A stretch of DNA of 64,000 nucleotides from Luteibacter flocculans. Its GTDB lineage: Bacteria; Pseudomonadota; Gammaproteobacteria; Xanthomonadales; Rhodanobacteraceae. Position numbers and translations under genes: made by a program. This document shows positions 9,455 through 18,773 of this stretch, piece after piece. The notes beneath the pieces were generated by a model. The model was not told where the DNA came from. It made no database searches and was given only the letters and a program-made list of their open reading frames with translations. The stretch is taken from NCBI RefSeq assembly GCF_023612255.1, contig NZ_CP063231.1, forward strand, positions 3,900,501 through 3,964,500, given 5' to 3'. How positions within the stretch are numbered: position 1 is the stretch's first letter; each line of letters starts with the position of its first letter.

Positions 9455-11179
9455 TCATCGACCGCCGAACAAGCGACCGATACGACGCAGCAAACCGACC
9501 TTCTCCTTCGGCGGTGCGGCGGCCGGCGCAGGAGAAGGTGCCGGACGCGTGGCGGTCACCTGGCGCGACGGGCGACGCGTCGCACCGTTCTGGCCGTCCG
9601 CGGCGCGTGGCGTGGCGGCCTTCTCGGCGCGCGGGGCGCCGTTGTTGCCGGAGGCGTCTGCGCCCTCGCCGGTACCGCGGCCCCGTCCGCCGCGACGGCG
9701 ACGGCGCTTCTTCGGCGCCGAGGCGTCGGCCATCGCTTCCGCAGCAGCCGGCAAGTCGGCCACGGTCTCGGCCACTACCACCGTCTTCACCGGCACTTCG
9801 GTCGGTGAGGCAGCCGGACGATCTTCGCGCGGCGGGCGCGGACGGCGCTCGCGGCCGCCGGAGCGCTCGCCCGAACGACTACCGGTACGCGAACCGCCAC
9901 GACCGCCCTTCTCGGGCGGTGCGCCACGGGTCGGCACGTGACCGCCGGTATCGTTCGGGTCGTCGACCTCGTCCTGCACGCCATCGGCGCGGGGCCGCGG
10001 CGCCGGCATCACCAGCATCTTCGCCTCGATCGACGCGGTGGGAATCTTCTGGTTGATGTAGGCCTCGATGTCCGGAAGGCCCATGGCGTAGAGATCGCAG
10101 GCGAAGCTGATCGCGTCGCCCTCGGCGCCGAGGCGCGCGGTGCGGCCGATGCGGTGGACGTAGTCTTCCGCATCCTGCGGCAGGTCGTAGTTGAAGACGT
10201 GGCTAACGGCCGGGATGTGCAGGCCGCGGGCAGCGACGTCGGTGGCCACCAGGAGGTCGATCTGGCCCTCCTGGAAGCGCTGCAACAGCTTCTGGCGCTT
10301 CACCTGCGGCACGTCGCCGGAGATGGCGCCGACGCGGAAGTTGTGTCGCTTCAGGCGATCCGTGATCCGCTCGGCGGCGGCCTTGGTGTTGACGAAGATG
10401 ATGCTGCGCTCGGCCTTGCTCTCTTCGAGCAGGTTGAACAGCAGCGGCATCTTTTCTTCCTTCGACGGGAAGTAGACGACCTGGCGCACGCGGTCGGCGG
10501 TGATGTTGTCCGTTTCCACCACGAGCTTCTCGGCTTCGTGCATGTGCTCGTAAGCCAGCTCCAGCACGCGGTGGCTCAAGGTGGCGGAGAACAGCAGCAC
10601 CTGCCGCTTCTCGCGCGCCGGGAGGCGACGGAAGATGAAGCGGACGTCCTTGATGAAGCCGAGGTCGAACATGCGGTCCGCCTCGTCGATGACCATGACC
10701 TCGACGCTGCCGAAGCCGAACACGTCCTGCTTGTAGTAGTCGAGCAGGCGGCCCGGCGTGGCGATGATGATGTCGCAGCCATCGCGAAGCTGCTGACGCT
10801 GCTTGTCGTAGTCGACGCCGCCGTAGATGAGCGCGCTGCGCAGGCCGGTGGCCTTGCCGATGGCCTGGAAGTCCTTCTCGATCTGGATCGCCAGCTCGCG
10901 CGTGGGCGCGATGACCAGGGCACGGGGATCGGAATCCTTGCGGTCGGGCTGGGCCGGGTGCTTGAGCAGGCGATCCATCAGCGCGACGAGGAAGGCGAAG
11001 GTCTTGCCGGTGCCCGTCTGGGCCTGGCCGGCGACGTCGCGCCCCGCCAGCGCCACCGGAAGGGTCAACGCCTGGATGGGCGTGCAGCGCGTGATGCCGG
11101 CAGCGGCGAGGCCTTGGTGAAGCAGCGGGTGGAGATCGAGGTTTTCGTAGAAGACGTCGGTGAGAACGGTTTGGGACAT
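9455..11179 (-). CDS. rhlB: DEAD-box ATP-dependent RNA helicase RhlB
   Basis: This RNA helicase of the degradosome type unwinds structured RNA for decay. The core shows the Q-motif region, AQTGTGKT (motif I), PTRELA (Ia), DEAD (II), SAT (III), ATDVAARG (V) and [10 protein letters not shown] (VI). It is 574 residues from the ATG at 11179 ([10 protein letters not shown]); E. coli RhlB has about 420. The extra C-terminal ~160 residues are an Arg/Gly/Ala/Pro-rich tail ([13 protein letters not shown]), likely a disordered RNA-binding segment. The location divergent from trxA-rho matches rhlB in E. coli and Xanthomonas. Confidence 0.92.
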   Translation of the reverse strand: MSQTVLTDVFYENLDLHPLLHQGLAAAGITRCTPIQALTLPVALAGRDVAGQAQTGTGKTFAFLVALMDRLLKHPAQPDRKDSDPRALVIAPTRELAIQIEKDFQAIGKATGLRSALIYGGVDYDKQRQQLRDGCDIIIATPGRLLDYYKQDVFGFGSVEVMVIDEADRMFDLGFIKDVRFIFRRLPAREKRQVLLFSATLSHRVLELAYEHMHEAEKLVVETDNITADRVRQVVYFPSKEEKMPLLFNLLEESKAERSIIFVNTKAAAERITDRLKRHNFRVGAISGDVPQVKRQKLLQRFQEGQIDLLVATDVAARGLHIPAVSHVFNYDLPQDAEDYVHRIGRTARLGAEGDAISFACDLYAMGLPDIEAYINQKIPTASIEAKMLVMPAPRPRADGVQDEVDDPNDTGGHVPTRGAPPEKGGRGGSRTGSRSGERSGGRERRPRPPREDRPAASPTEVPVKTVVVAETVADLPAAAEAMADASAPKKRRRRRGGRGRGTGEGADASGNNGAPRAEKAATPRAADGQNGATRRPSRQVTATRPAPSPAPAAAPPKEKVGLLRRIGRLFGGR

Positions 11180-11636
11180 GGAGTTGAAGGACCTGGACTG
11201 GCGCGCCGCGGGTGAGCGGCGGCGCCCCATGGGCGTGTATGGCCTGGGGCGGTGGGTGATCCGGCGGGCGTCACGGGAGAGTCGAAGGGCGACCGGTTGT
11301 CAGCCGGGGGCCGCACGACGCGCCCGGCGCACGGTGGCCGGAGGCGGCGGCGCGCGACCCGACGGTTCCCGCTGGCATAGGTGAAAAAGCTCGCCGAAAT
11401 CTGGCGGCGGACGGATCATGAACGGCCGGAGCCTGTTCACCTATGTCAACGAGAACCGATCCGTCGGCGCCCTTGAATCGCTTGAATCGCGCCCCGAGTT
11501 GGGTTGGAATGAGGGCCGCCGGCTGCAATGGCCAAGACCTTCGGTTCCGGTTGGACCCGTGACACGGGGCTCCTTAGTGTAGCCGATGCCAGCGTCACGG
11601 TCGTCAACCCCCTTCTACCCCTCCCTGGAGACCACG
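11180..11636. other. Intergenic region between rhlB and trxA
   Basis: This 457-bp region must hold the divergent promoters and the leaders of rhlB and trxA. No credible small gene was found. The clearest structure is a 10-bp inverted repeat, CATAGGTGAA at 11376-11385 and TTCACCTATG at 11436-11445, about 50 bp apart, which could be an RNA long-range stem or a pair of operator half-sites. No confident -35/-10 pair was picked. Confidence 0.6.
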
Positions 11637-11963
11637 GTGAGCGACAAGATCACCCACACGAGCGACGCTGCCTTTTCGAAGGACGTGCTTGAATCCGATA
11701 CCCCCGTCCTGCTCGATTTCTGGGCGGAATGGTGCGGTCCCTGCAAAGCCATCGCTCCCGCGCTCGAACAGCTTGCCCACGAGTACGAGGGCAAGGTGAA
11801 GATCGTCAAGATCAACATCGACGAGAACCAGCAGACGCCGCGTACATTCGGCATCCGCGGCATCCCGACCCTGATGGTCTTCAAGGACGGCAAGGTCGCC
11901 GGCACTCAGATCGGTGCCGTGAACAAGGGCGTGCTCGCCGAGTTCATCGACAAGTCGATCTGA
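11637..11963 (+). CDS. trxA: Thioredoxin 1
   Basis: This is a cytoplasmic disulfide reductase of 108 residues. The active site WCGPC lies near residues 31-35 (DFWAEWCGPCKAIAP), and the cis-proline loop is GIPTLMVF. The GTG start at 11637 is chosen because GGAG lies about 7 nt upstream and the length then matches TrxA; an ATG at 11586 would add 17 unrelated residues. It is followed by rho, as in E. coli. Confidence 0.96.
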   Translation: MSDKITHTSDAAFSKDVLESDTPVLLDFWAEWCGPCKAIAPALEQLAHEYEGKVKIVKINIDENQQTPRTFGIRGIPTLMVFKDGKVAGTQIGAVNKGVLAEFIDKSI

Positions 11964-11994
11964 CGGTTCGCTTCACGTTCCTCTCTTATGCCGC

Positions 11995-12026
11995 CGCGTG
12001 AGGCGCTTTACGCCGCGCCTCACGCG
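11995..12026 (+). promoter_or_regulatory. Hairpin between trxA and rho
   Basis: A perfect 11-bp stem (11995-12005 with 12016-12026) with a 10-nt loop lies 31 bp after the trxA stop. No T-tract follows, so it is not a standard terminator. It may protect the trxA 3' end or be part of the rho leader; rho is known to be autogenously controlled through its leader in E. coli. Confidence 0.5.
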
Positions 12027-12122
12027 ATGCTAGGCTCTAGGAGTTCGCCGGGACACCGCTTGTCCCCCACGCTGCGAACCCTCTCCCTCTTTTCTTCCAA
12101 CGGCGCCCCGTGAGGTTTGCCC

Positions 12123-13925
12123 GTGTCCGATATCGAAACCAAAGATTCCATCGACGCCAAGGGCGCCGGCGATCAGCCTGCGACCGAAGCCCGTCCGCGC
12201 GGCCGCCGCAAGGCACCTGCCCCCGAGACCCCCGCGGTCGAGACGAGCGCTCCGGTGCCGGCTCCCGCCAAGCCTGCCCCTGCACCTTCTCCGGCCCCTC
12301 AGGCTGAGTTGCAGTTGGGCAATGCGCCGTCGGGCGATTCCCGTCCGGCACCCGCACAGCAGCAGGCCGAAGGCCGGGATCAGGGCCAGCAGGGCCAGCC
12401 GCAGGGGGGCCACCAGCCCGGCCAGCCGCAGGCTCGCGGCGAGAACCCGAACCCGCAGCAGAACAACCGTAATGACCGCAACGACCGTAACGATCGCGAA
12501 GGCCGCGGCCGGCGGCGCCGGAACGAACGCAACCAGCAGCAGCGCCCGGGTGGCGGTGGTGGCGGAAACGGCAACGGCGGCGGCAACTACCAGCACCCGC
12601 GCAACAACAACGGCTACCCCGTCGACGACGACGAGAACGCCGACGCAGGCAGCAACGACCGCCTGATCAACCTCACCGAACTCAAGCGCAAGAACTCCAT
12701 CCAGTTGCTTGAGTTCGCCGAGTCGCTCGGTGTCCGCGAAGGCGTGGCCCGCCAGCGCAAGCAGGATGTGGTCTTCAACATCCTCAAGGCTCATGCGCGC
12801 TCTGGGGGCGGCATCTGGGCGGAAGGCGTGCTCGAGATCCTGCAGGACGGTTTCGGCTTCCTGCGCTCGGCCGACGAGTCCTATCTCGCCGGTCCGGACG
12901 ACATCTACGTGTCGCCCAGCCAGATCCGCCGCTTCAACCTGCGCACCGGCGACTACATCACCGGACGCGTCCGCCATCCGAAGGAAGGCGAGCGTTACTT
13001 CGCCATGCTCAAGGTCGACGACATCAACGGCGACCCGCCGGAAGCGTCGAAGAACAAGCTGCTGTTCGAGAACCTGACCCCGCTGTTCCCGCGCAAGGCG
13101 TTCAAGCTGGAACGCGGCAACGGTTCCACCGAAGACATCACCGGTCGCATCCTCGACCTGGTGGCGCCGATCGGCCGAGGGCAGCGTGGCCTCATCGTCT
13201 CCCAGCCGAAATCGGGTAAGACGATGATGCTGCAGAACATCGCGCAGGCCATCCAGTACAACCATCCGGACGTCCATCTGATCATGCTGTTGATCGACGA
13301 ACGCCCGGAAGAAGTCACCGAAATCGCCCGCACCGTCCGTGCCGAAGTCATCAGCTCCACCTTCGACGAGCCCGCCGTGCGTCACGTGCAGGTCGCCGAG
13401 ATGGTGATCGAGCGCGCCAAGCGCCTGGTCGAGCACAAGAAGGACGTGGTGATCCTGCTCGATTCGATCACCCGCCTCGCTCGCGCCTACAACACCGTGG
13501 TGCCGAGCTCGGGCAAGGTACTCACCGGTGGTGTCGACGCCAACGCACTCCAGCGCCCGAAGCGTTTCTTCGGCGCCGCGCGCAACGTCGAGGAAGGCGG
13601 CAGCCTCACGATCATCGCTACGGCGCTGACCGATACCGGCTCCAAGATGGACGAGGTGATCTACGAGGAGTTCAAGGGCACCGGCAACATGGAAGTGCAC
13701 CTGTCCCGTCGTATCTCCGAGAAGCGCGTCTACCCGGCGATCGACATCAACCGTTCGGGCACCCGCCGCGAAGACCTCCTGATCGACCCGGACCTGCTCG
13801 CCAAGATCTGGATCCTGCGCAAGCTCCTCCACCCGATGGACGAACTCGCCGCTATGGAGTTCATGCTCGACAAGATGAAGAACACCAAGTCCAACGACGA
13901 GTTCTTCAACTCGATGAAGCGCTGA
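12123..13925 (+). CDS. rho: Transcription termination factor Rho with extended N-terminus
   Basis: Rho is a hexameric RNA-dependent ATPase that terminates transcription. The product has 600 residues against about 420 in E. coli. The classical protein begins near residue 181 ([14 protein letters not shown]) and has the RNA-binding OSB domain ([14 protein letters not shown]), the P-loop [10 protein letters not shown], the Q-loop ([17 protein letters not shown]) and the R-loop region ([14 protein letters not shown]). The first 180 residues are low complexity, rich in Pro, Ala, Gln, Gly, Asn and Arg, including an RNDRND-type repeat and a Gly/Asn run. The start is the GTG at 12123 with GAGG 7 nt upstream; a TTG at 12117 is too close to that site. 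Confidence 0.97.
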   Translation: MSDIETKDSIDAKGAGDQPATEARPRGRRKAPAPETPAVETSAPVPAPAKPAPAPSPAPQAELQLGNAPSGDSRPAPAQQQAEGRDQGQQGQPQGGHQPGQPQARGENPNPQQNNRNDRNDRNDREGRGRRRRNERNQQQRPGGGGGGNGNGGGNYQHPRNNNGYPVDDDENADAGSNDRLINLTELKRKNSIQLLEFAESLGVREGVARQRKQDVVFNILKAHARSGGGIWAEGVLEILQDGFGFLRSADESYLAGPDDIYVSPSQIRRFNLRTGDYITGRVRHPKEGERYFAMLKVDDINGDPPEASKNKLLFENLTPLFPRKAFKLERGNGSTEDITGRILDLVAPIGRGQRGLIVSQPKSGKTMMLQNIAQAIQYNHPDVHLIMLLIDERPEEVTEIARTVRAEVISSTFDEPAVRHVQVAEMVIERAKRLVEHKKDVVILLDSITRLARAYNTVVPSSGKVLTGGVDANALQRPKRFFGAARNVEEGGSLTIIATALTDTGSKMDEVIYEEFKGTGNMEVHLSRRISEKRVYPAIDINRSGTRREDLLIDPDLLAKIWILRKLLHPMDELAAMEFMLDKMKNTKSNDEFFNSMKR

Positions 13926-13939
13926 CCTCGCGGGTGCCG

Positions 13940-13967
13940 GAAAGGGGCCAGCCAAGCGGCCTCTTTC
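13940..13967 (+). terminator. Putative terminator hairpin after rho
   Basis: A 10-bp stem with one G-U pair (13940-13949 with 13958-13967) and an 8-nt loop lies 14 bp after the rho stop. The 3' arm contains CTCTTTC but no T-run follows, so termination strength is uncertain. Confidence 0.5.
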
Positions 13968-14104
13968 CCACCTGTCGATCGAAAGCGTGAGGCAAAAGCC
14001 GGATCTGAGGCTCAGAATCGGCTGTTGAGTTTAGGCCTCTTAACTTTTAGAGTAGCCCCTAAGTGGACTGGGAGACCCCGGTCGGCGTCATGGCCTCGGT
14101 GTGA

Positions 14105-15016
14105 TCACCGGGGCTTTTCGCTTTCTGGGTGCGGGAAAATTTTCAATCCCCACCCCTCGAAATCTACGCCAACACGTCGGCGCCCTCCCTTACAAAAGAA
14201 TTTGCTTCGCAGAACGTCGAACGCCCGGTTCGGCCGATCAGGTTTCAACACGGAAAGACCTATCGGCCGCGCGACCAGGTCAGCAAGCTGCAGCCCAGAA
14301 GAGTTGGTCTTCTTGTCGGCGAACACGATCACGAACGGAAGCTGCTTGCCCCACCGATTGGCGCCATCGCAAATCCGGCGAAACTCAAGCTCGAGATCCC
14401 TATCCTCTTTCTTTCCTCGGCATTCCACGACCACATGCGTCGGCAAGCATTCCTGCCCTTTTTCACCGACGAGTTCGAAGAGCGTCTCCAGGCAGAATCC
14501 AAGCGCTAGGTGATAGGGGTTGCTACCCCATTGAGATCGCTCGCGCAGACGAGCCTTGTCGATGACGCAACTGATGAGAATGAAGTTGCTGCTGTCGATA
14601 ATTCCCGTGAGTTCATCAAGGAACGCTTCCTTGTGCTCGCGGTCGATGAAGCGAAACTCACCTTTTTCCTTGCGAATGTCGTGCTCGTGCAATATCACCG
14701 TGTCATGTCCGAAGTGCTTGAACTTGAACATCTCGATGGCAGGCACGACGCGCTCCGCATAATGCCCCTTGTGAAAGACGCAGAATGCGAGAGCGAACAC
14801 GGGATAATTCGGATCAACCGCTTCGAGCCCGTGGTCACCGCTCTCGTCGACGTAGATCACATAGTGGCTGCGCTGGATCAGCGGGACGGTAGGTAACGGC
14901 GCGACTTCTGGGCGCGTGGACGGCGATGCAAATGGCAGATCGAATTGGCCTTCCGCTCGATCTTCCCCATCCTTGAAACGATCTTCTTTCCGTTGCGTCA
15001 TGTCGTCCTGACTCAA
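14105..15016 (-). CDS. DUF3800 domain protein
   Basis: This 303-residue protein has the DUF3800 hallmarks: an early YVDESGDHG motif and a late GLQLADLVARPIG motif, a pattern suggesting an RNase H-like fold with acidic catalytic residues. The function is unproven; DUF3800 genes are often found in accessory or mobile regions. The coding DNA is visibly richer in A/T than its neighbours, with different codon choice, and the gene sits alone between rho and gshA, suggesting horizontal acquisition. No transposase or direct repeats were seen at its borders. Confidence 0.85.
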   Translation of the reverse strand: MSQDDMTQRKEDRFKDGEDRAEGQFDLPFASPSTRPEVAPLPTVPLIQRSHYVIYVDESGDHGLEAVDPNYPVFALAFCVFHKGHYAERVVPAIEMFKFKHFGHDTVILHEHDIRKEKGEFRFIDREHKEAFLDELTGIIDSSNFILISCVIDKARLRERSQWGSNPYHLALGFCLETLFELVGEKGQECLPTHVVVECRGKKEDRDLELEFRRICDGANRWGKQLPFVIVFADKKTNSSGLQLADLVARPIGLSVLKPDRPNRAFDVLRSKFFCKGGRRRVGVDFEGWGLKIFPHPESEKPR

Positions 15017-15199
15017 TGCGGGCTACCGCCGCGGCAGCTTTCCTTCGGTGGATCATAGCTTTCATGTGACCTGACGCGAAAACGCGTCGTGATCCAGCAC
15101 ATTTGCTACGCTTCCTTGCCGGCATGCACCTTTTCCCGGCGTCAGCGCGCCCCCATGTGAGGCGCAACCGGCCCAGAGCCCAAACGTCAAGGAAAGTCC

Positions 15200-16570
15200 G
15201 TGTCCATTCCCAGCGCCGCCAAGAGCACGCCCATCGGCGACCGCCACGATCTGGCCGCCTATCTCGCCAAAGGCGAGAAGCCTCGCTCTGACTGGCGCAT
15301 TGGCACGGAACACGAGAAGTTCGGTTTCTACGGCGACGACCTGACCCCACCGCCCTTCGAAGGCGACCGTCCGGGGATTCGCGCGATCCTCGAGGGACTG
15401 GCATCGCGCTTTGATTGGGACATCGCGCGCGAAGGTGACACGCCCGTCGCGTTGACCAAGGGCAAGGCCAACATCACGCTCGAACCCGCCGGCCAGCTCG
15501 AACTCTCGGGTGCGCCGCTAGAGACGATCCACCAGACCTGCGACGAGGTCACCAATCACCTCAAGGAAGTGCGCTCCGTTGCCGAGGAATTCGGCATCGG
15601 TTTCCTCGGTATGGGCTTCCAGCCGAAATGGCGCCGCGACCAGATGCCGTGGATGCCCAAGGGCCGCTACAAGATCATGCGCGAGTACATGCCCAAGGTC
15701 GGCTCGCTCGGCCTGGACATGATGACTCGCACCTGCACCGTCCAGGTCAACCTCGATTACTCGAGCGAAGCCGACATGGTGAAGAAATTCCGCGTAGCCC
15801 TCGCCCTGCAGCCCATCGCCACGGCGCTGTTCGCCAACTCGCCCTTCACCGAGGGCAAGCCGAACGGCTACAAGTCCTACCGCTCGCATGTCTGGACCGA
15901 TACGGATCCCCACCGCACCGGCATGCTCGACTTTGTTTTCGAGGATGGCTTCGGCTACGAGCGCTACGTCGATTACATCCTCGACGTGCCGATGTACTTC
16001 AGCTATCGCGACGGCAAGTACCTTGACTTGGCCGGCCAGGACTTCAAGGCCTTCATGCGTGGCGAGCTGGCAGCACTGCCGGGCGTGAAGCCGTCCATGA
16101 CCGATTGGGCGGACCACCTCACCACCGCCTTCCCCGAGGTCCGGCTCAAGCAGTACCTCGAAATGCGCGGCGCCGATACGAGCACCTGGAATTCGCTGTG
16201 CGCACTGCCCGCCTTCTGGGTCGGCCTGCTCTACGACGACACGGCGCTCGACGCCGCCTGGGATCTGGTCAAGGATTTCAGCACAGCCGAGCGCCACGCG
16301 CTGCGCGACGGCGTACCGGAACACGCACTGGCCCTGCCGTTCCGCAATCACACCGTGCAGGATCTCGCGATCGAGGCACTCAAGATCTCGGATGCCGGCC
16401 TCAAGCGGCGCAACCGCCTCAGCAGTCGCGGCGCGGATGAATCCATCTATCTCGAACCGCTGATGGAAATCGCGCTGTCGGGCAAGACTCAGGCGGACGT
16501 GAAGCTCGAACTCTTCCACGGTGAGTGGAACGGCAGCGTCGATCCGGTCTTCCGCGACTACGCCTACTGA
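15200..16570 (+). CDS. gshA: Glutamate-cysteine ligase (plant/proteobacterial type)
   Basis: This cytosolic enzyme makes gamma-glutamylcysteine, the first step of glutathione synthesis. The 456-residue product matches the plant-like GCS2 class used by alphaproteobacteria and Xanthomonadales rather than the E. coli type. Recognisable stretches are [12 protein letters not shown] (ATP/glutamate site), [18 protein letters not shown] and [14 protein letters not shown]. The start is GTG at 15200 with AAGGAAA just upstream. It is transcribed alone. Confidence 0.95.
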   Translation: MSIPSAAKSTPIGDRHDLAAYLAKGEKPRSDWRIGTEHEKFGFYGDDLTPPPFEGDRPGIRAILEGLASRFDWDIAREGDTPVALTKGKANITLEPAGQLELSGAPLETIHQTCDEVTNHLKEVRSVAEEFGIGFLGMGFQPKWRRDQMPWMPKGRYKIMREYMPKVGSLGLDMMTRTCTVQVNLDYSSEADMVKKFRVALALQPIATALFANSPFTEGKPNGYKSYRSHVWTDTDPHRTGMLDFVFEDGFGYERYVDYILDVPMYFSYRDGKYLDLAGQDFKAFMRGELAALPGVKPSMTDWADHLTTAFPEVRLKQYLEMRGADTSTWNSLCALPAFWVGLLYDDTALDAAWDLVKDFSTAERHALRDGVPEHALALPFRNHTVQDLAIEALKISDAGLKRRNRLSSRGADESIYLEPLMEIALSGKTQADVKLELFHGEWNGSVDPVFRDYAY

Positions 16571-16669
16571 CCTTTCTTAACGCACGCCGGAACGCGCCCG
16601 CCCTTCACCGCACGCGAGGTGACGAAGGCGCGCGTCACTCGCCTCGCGTCTTGTCTCCACCAAAAGAAA

Positions 16670-16695
16670 AAACCTCCCTGTTTCCAGGGAGGTTT
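16670..16695 (-). terminator. Terminator of the FadL-like gene, possibly bidirectional
   Basis: A perfect 11-bp stem (16670-16680 with 16685-16695) with a 4-nt loop is followed on the minus strand by a T-rich run (TTTTTTC). It lies 31 bp after the stop codon of the FadL-like gene and can also end gshA transcripts from the other side. Confidence 0.9.
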
Positions 16696-16725
16696 CATGG
16701 ACCGATCAGTCGATCGCGGAAGCGA

Positions 16726-18153
16726 TCAGAACTGGTACTTGGCCGAGACGCTCAGCAGGTTGCCCTTGTCGTCGCTCTCGCCCACGAGGCGATCGGCCGT
16801 CGCATCGGACACGCCGCCGATGTGAGCCTTGTTCACGAAGATGTGAGCGTAACCAGCGTTGATCTCGAAGCGATCGGTGGCCTTGTAGCCGATACCGAAG
16901 GCCAGCCACTTGCGGGTCGAGTCCGGCACGCGCGGCGAGCGGGTGTCGTCGTACGTCGGCGTGCTGTCGACGGCCACACCGCCACGCAGGGTCAGCTTGT
17001 CGTTGACGTAGTACTCGCCGCCGACCGAAGCGAACCAGCTGTTACGCCAGTTGTATGCCTCGGTGGTGGACGGCTGGTTCGGGTTCGAGTAGTTGACCGT
17101 GAGGTCCTTGAACGAATCCCACTTGGTCCACGACAGGTCGAAGCCGAGACCGAACTTCTGATCCTGGTGCCAGAAGCTGGCGGTGGCGATCGCGGGCGTG
17201 GTGAAGCCGGCGCTGCCGTTGGTGTGGGTGAACGGCGGCTGGCCGCTGCCCAGCAGGGCGCCGACGGTCGGGTTCGACAGCACGGCCGAGACGTTCGTCG
17301 GCATCGTGAAGTTGCCGGTGCCTTCCAGCGTGTGGCTGATCTTGCTGCGGTAGTTGAGCGCGATGCGATCGTTCGGCGTCAGCTTCCAGATACCGCCGAC
17401 CTGCCAGCCATAGGCCCAGTCGTCACCCTTGATCTTCGCGTAGCCATCGCTGCCCGGCGGCACGACGGTGGCGTACTGCGTCGCGAGGGCGCGGGCTACG
17501 GCCGGCGAAATCTGGCCGGCTGCCGCGGCGCGCTGGATGAGACCCAGGCCCACGGTGTTGTAGTTGATGGCGCTGGTCAGCTCTGCGCTGGTCTTCTGCG
17601 CGATGGCGCTGACACCGACGGCGAAGTCGTCGGTGACGTCGAACGAGGCCGACAGCGTGGCATCAAACGACTTGAAGTCCGACTTGACGGCGTTGTAGCG
17701 GCCCTTCCAATCGGAGTCGTATTCGGTCTTGAAACCGAACGGGGCGGTCAGGCCGAGGCCCAGATGCCAGCGATCGCCAACCTTGGAAGCGAAGTACAGG
17801 GCCGGGACCGGAATGGTCGTGCCCGCGTCGCCGCCATTGCCGCCACTGATCGGACGACCCTGCGCGTCGGTCGCGGTGCCGTGGAACTTGGTGCTGAAGT
17901 TGATGCCGGTGACGTCGGCCTGGAACACGTTGCCCTGGAGCAGGCTCATCGCCGCCGGGTTGTTGACGATCACCGAAGCGTCGTCGCCCGCAGCCGCCGA
18001 ACCGGCGAAGGCGCGACCGAGCGCCTTGGCGCTGTTTTCCTTCAACTGGAAGGCGCTGGCCTGAGCGGCCTGGGGAGCCACCAGCGCGCCGGCGATGGCC
18101 AGCGAGAGGGCGGCGACGGCCAGCGGCCGGGTCGAAAGGTTCAGCTTCTGCAT
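16726..18153 (-). CDS. FadL/OmpP1-family outer-membrane transporter
   Basis: This outer-membrane beta-barrel of the long-chain fatty-acid transporter family has 475 residues. A signal peptide (residues 1-33, ending APQAAQASA) precedes the typical mature N-terminus AFQLKENSAKALGRAFAG, which forms the hatch/plug and carries the NPAAMS motif. Alternating hydrophobic strands follow, and the protein ends in the barrel signal VSAKYQF with a terminal Phe. It stands alone, with its own terminator and about 230 bp of upstream DNA. The substrate (fatty acids or another hydrophobic compound) is inferred from the family. Confidence 0.92.
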   Translation of the reverse strand: MQKLNLSTRPLAVAALSLAIAGALVAPQAAQASAFQLKENSAKALGRAFAGSAAAGDDASVIVNNPAAMSLLQGNVFQADVTGINFSTKFHGTATDAQGRPISGGNGGDAGTTIPVPALYFASKVGDRWHLGLGLTAPFGFKTEYDSDWKGRYNAVKSDFKSFDATLSASFDVTDDFAVGVSAIAQKTSAELTSAINYNTVGLGLIQRAAAAGQISPAVARALATQYATVVPPGSDGYAKIKGDDWAYGWQVGGIWKLTPNDRIALNYRSKISHTLEGTGNFTMPTNVSAVLSNPTVGALLGSGQPPFTHTNGSAGFTTPAIATASFWHQDQKFGLGFDLSWTKWDSFKDLTVNYSNPNQPSTTEAYNWRNSWFASVGGEYYVNDKLTLRGGVAVDSTPTYDDTRSPRVPDSTRKWLAFGIGYKATDRFEINAGYAHIFVNKAHIGGVSDATADRLVGESDDKGNLLSVSAKYQF

Positions 18154-18381
18154 TTGGGGCTCCTGCTTTCTTGTTCTGCTGGGGATTTCACGCGCGGAAA
18201 CCTGAAAAGTTTCCCCTTTTCATACGCGCGTTTAACAATCTCGGTGGGAACTCTGGACGAGTTGACGAGGAATTTGCAAGTGCAACTGCAACAAAGCTGA
18301 AATGGCCTCAGGCGCAATGACTCACTTCGCGTCGCGCATTTGGTAAGTTGGACTACCACGCCGTCAGCGAGACCTGCCGTC

Positions 18382-18684
18382 ATGCACTGCTTCGTCTACG
18401 CCAGCCAGCGCAAGCCCGACACCTACGTATGGCTTCCCCGCCGTGAGGCCTTCGATCTTCTGCCCGAGACGCTTCTGCTCCTGCTGGGCGAACTCCGCTT
18501 CGTACTCGAAGTGGAGCTGACGCCTCAGCGCAAGCTGCCGCAGGAAGACACCGAGCGCGTGCTCGCCAATCTCGCCGAGCAGGGGTGGCATTTGCAGACC
18601 CCGTCGAACGAGACACTCAGCGTCTGCAACCAGCCCAACCACAATCATGAGATCGACCCGACGCAGACGCTCGCGCGCAGCTGA
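18382..18684 (+). CDS. YcgL domain protein
   Basis: This is a small (100-residue) cytoplasmic protein of the YcgL family, conserved in gammaproteobacteria and of unclear function. The family hallmark MHCFVYASQRKPDTYVWLPR is at the N-terminus, which fixes the start at 18382, inside a longer open frame. It is divergent from the FadL-like gene and lies 90 bp before the ankyrin gene. Confidence 0.88.
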   Translation: MHCFVYASQRKPDTYVWLPRREAFDLLPETLLLLLGELRFVLEVELTPQRKLPQEDTERVLANLAEQGWHLQTPSNETLSVCNQPNHNHEIDPTQTLARS

Positions 18685-18773
18685 CACACGCGCCCTGCGC
18701 GTGCGTCGAACGTGCAACCTGAGTTAACGCGGCGTTACCGCGTAGGCGGTATTCGCTCCGTATACTCCTGCGC

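Noticed and set aside
12030-13955. 641-codon open frame opposite rho
   Set aside because: It lies antisense to the unmistakable Rho protein, and its own translation shows no family motif.
14075-14113. Possible terminator CCCCGGT...ACCGGGG followed by CTTTT downstream of rho
   Set aside because: The loop is 24 nt and the stem 7 bp, it overlaps the end of the DUF3800 gene, and a better hairpin lies closer to rho.
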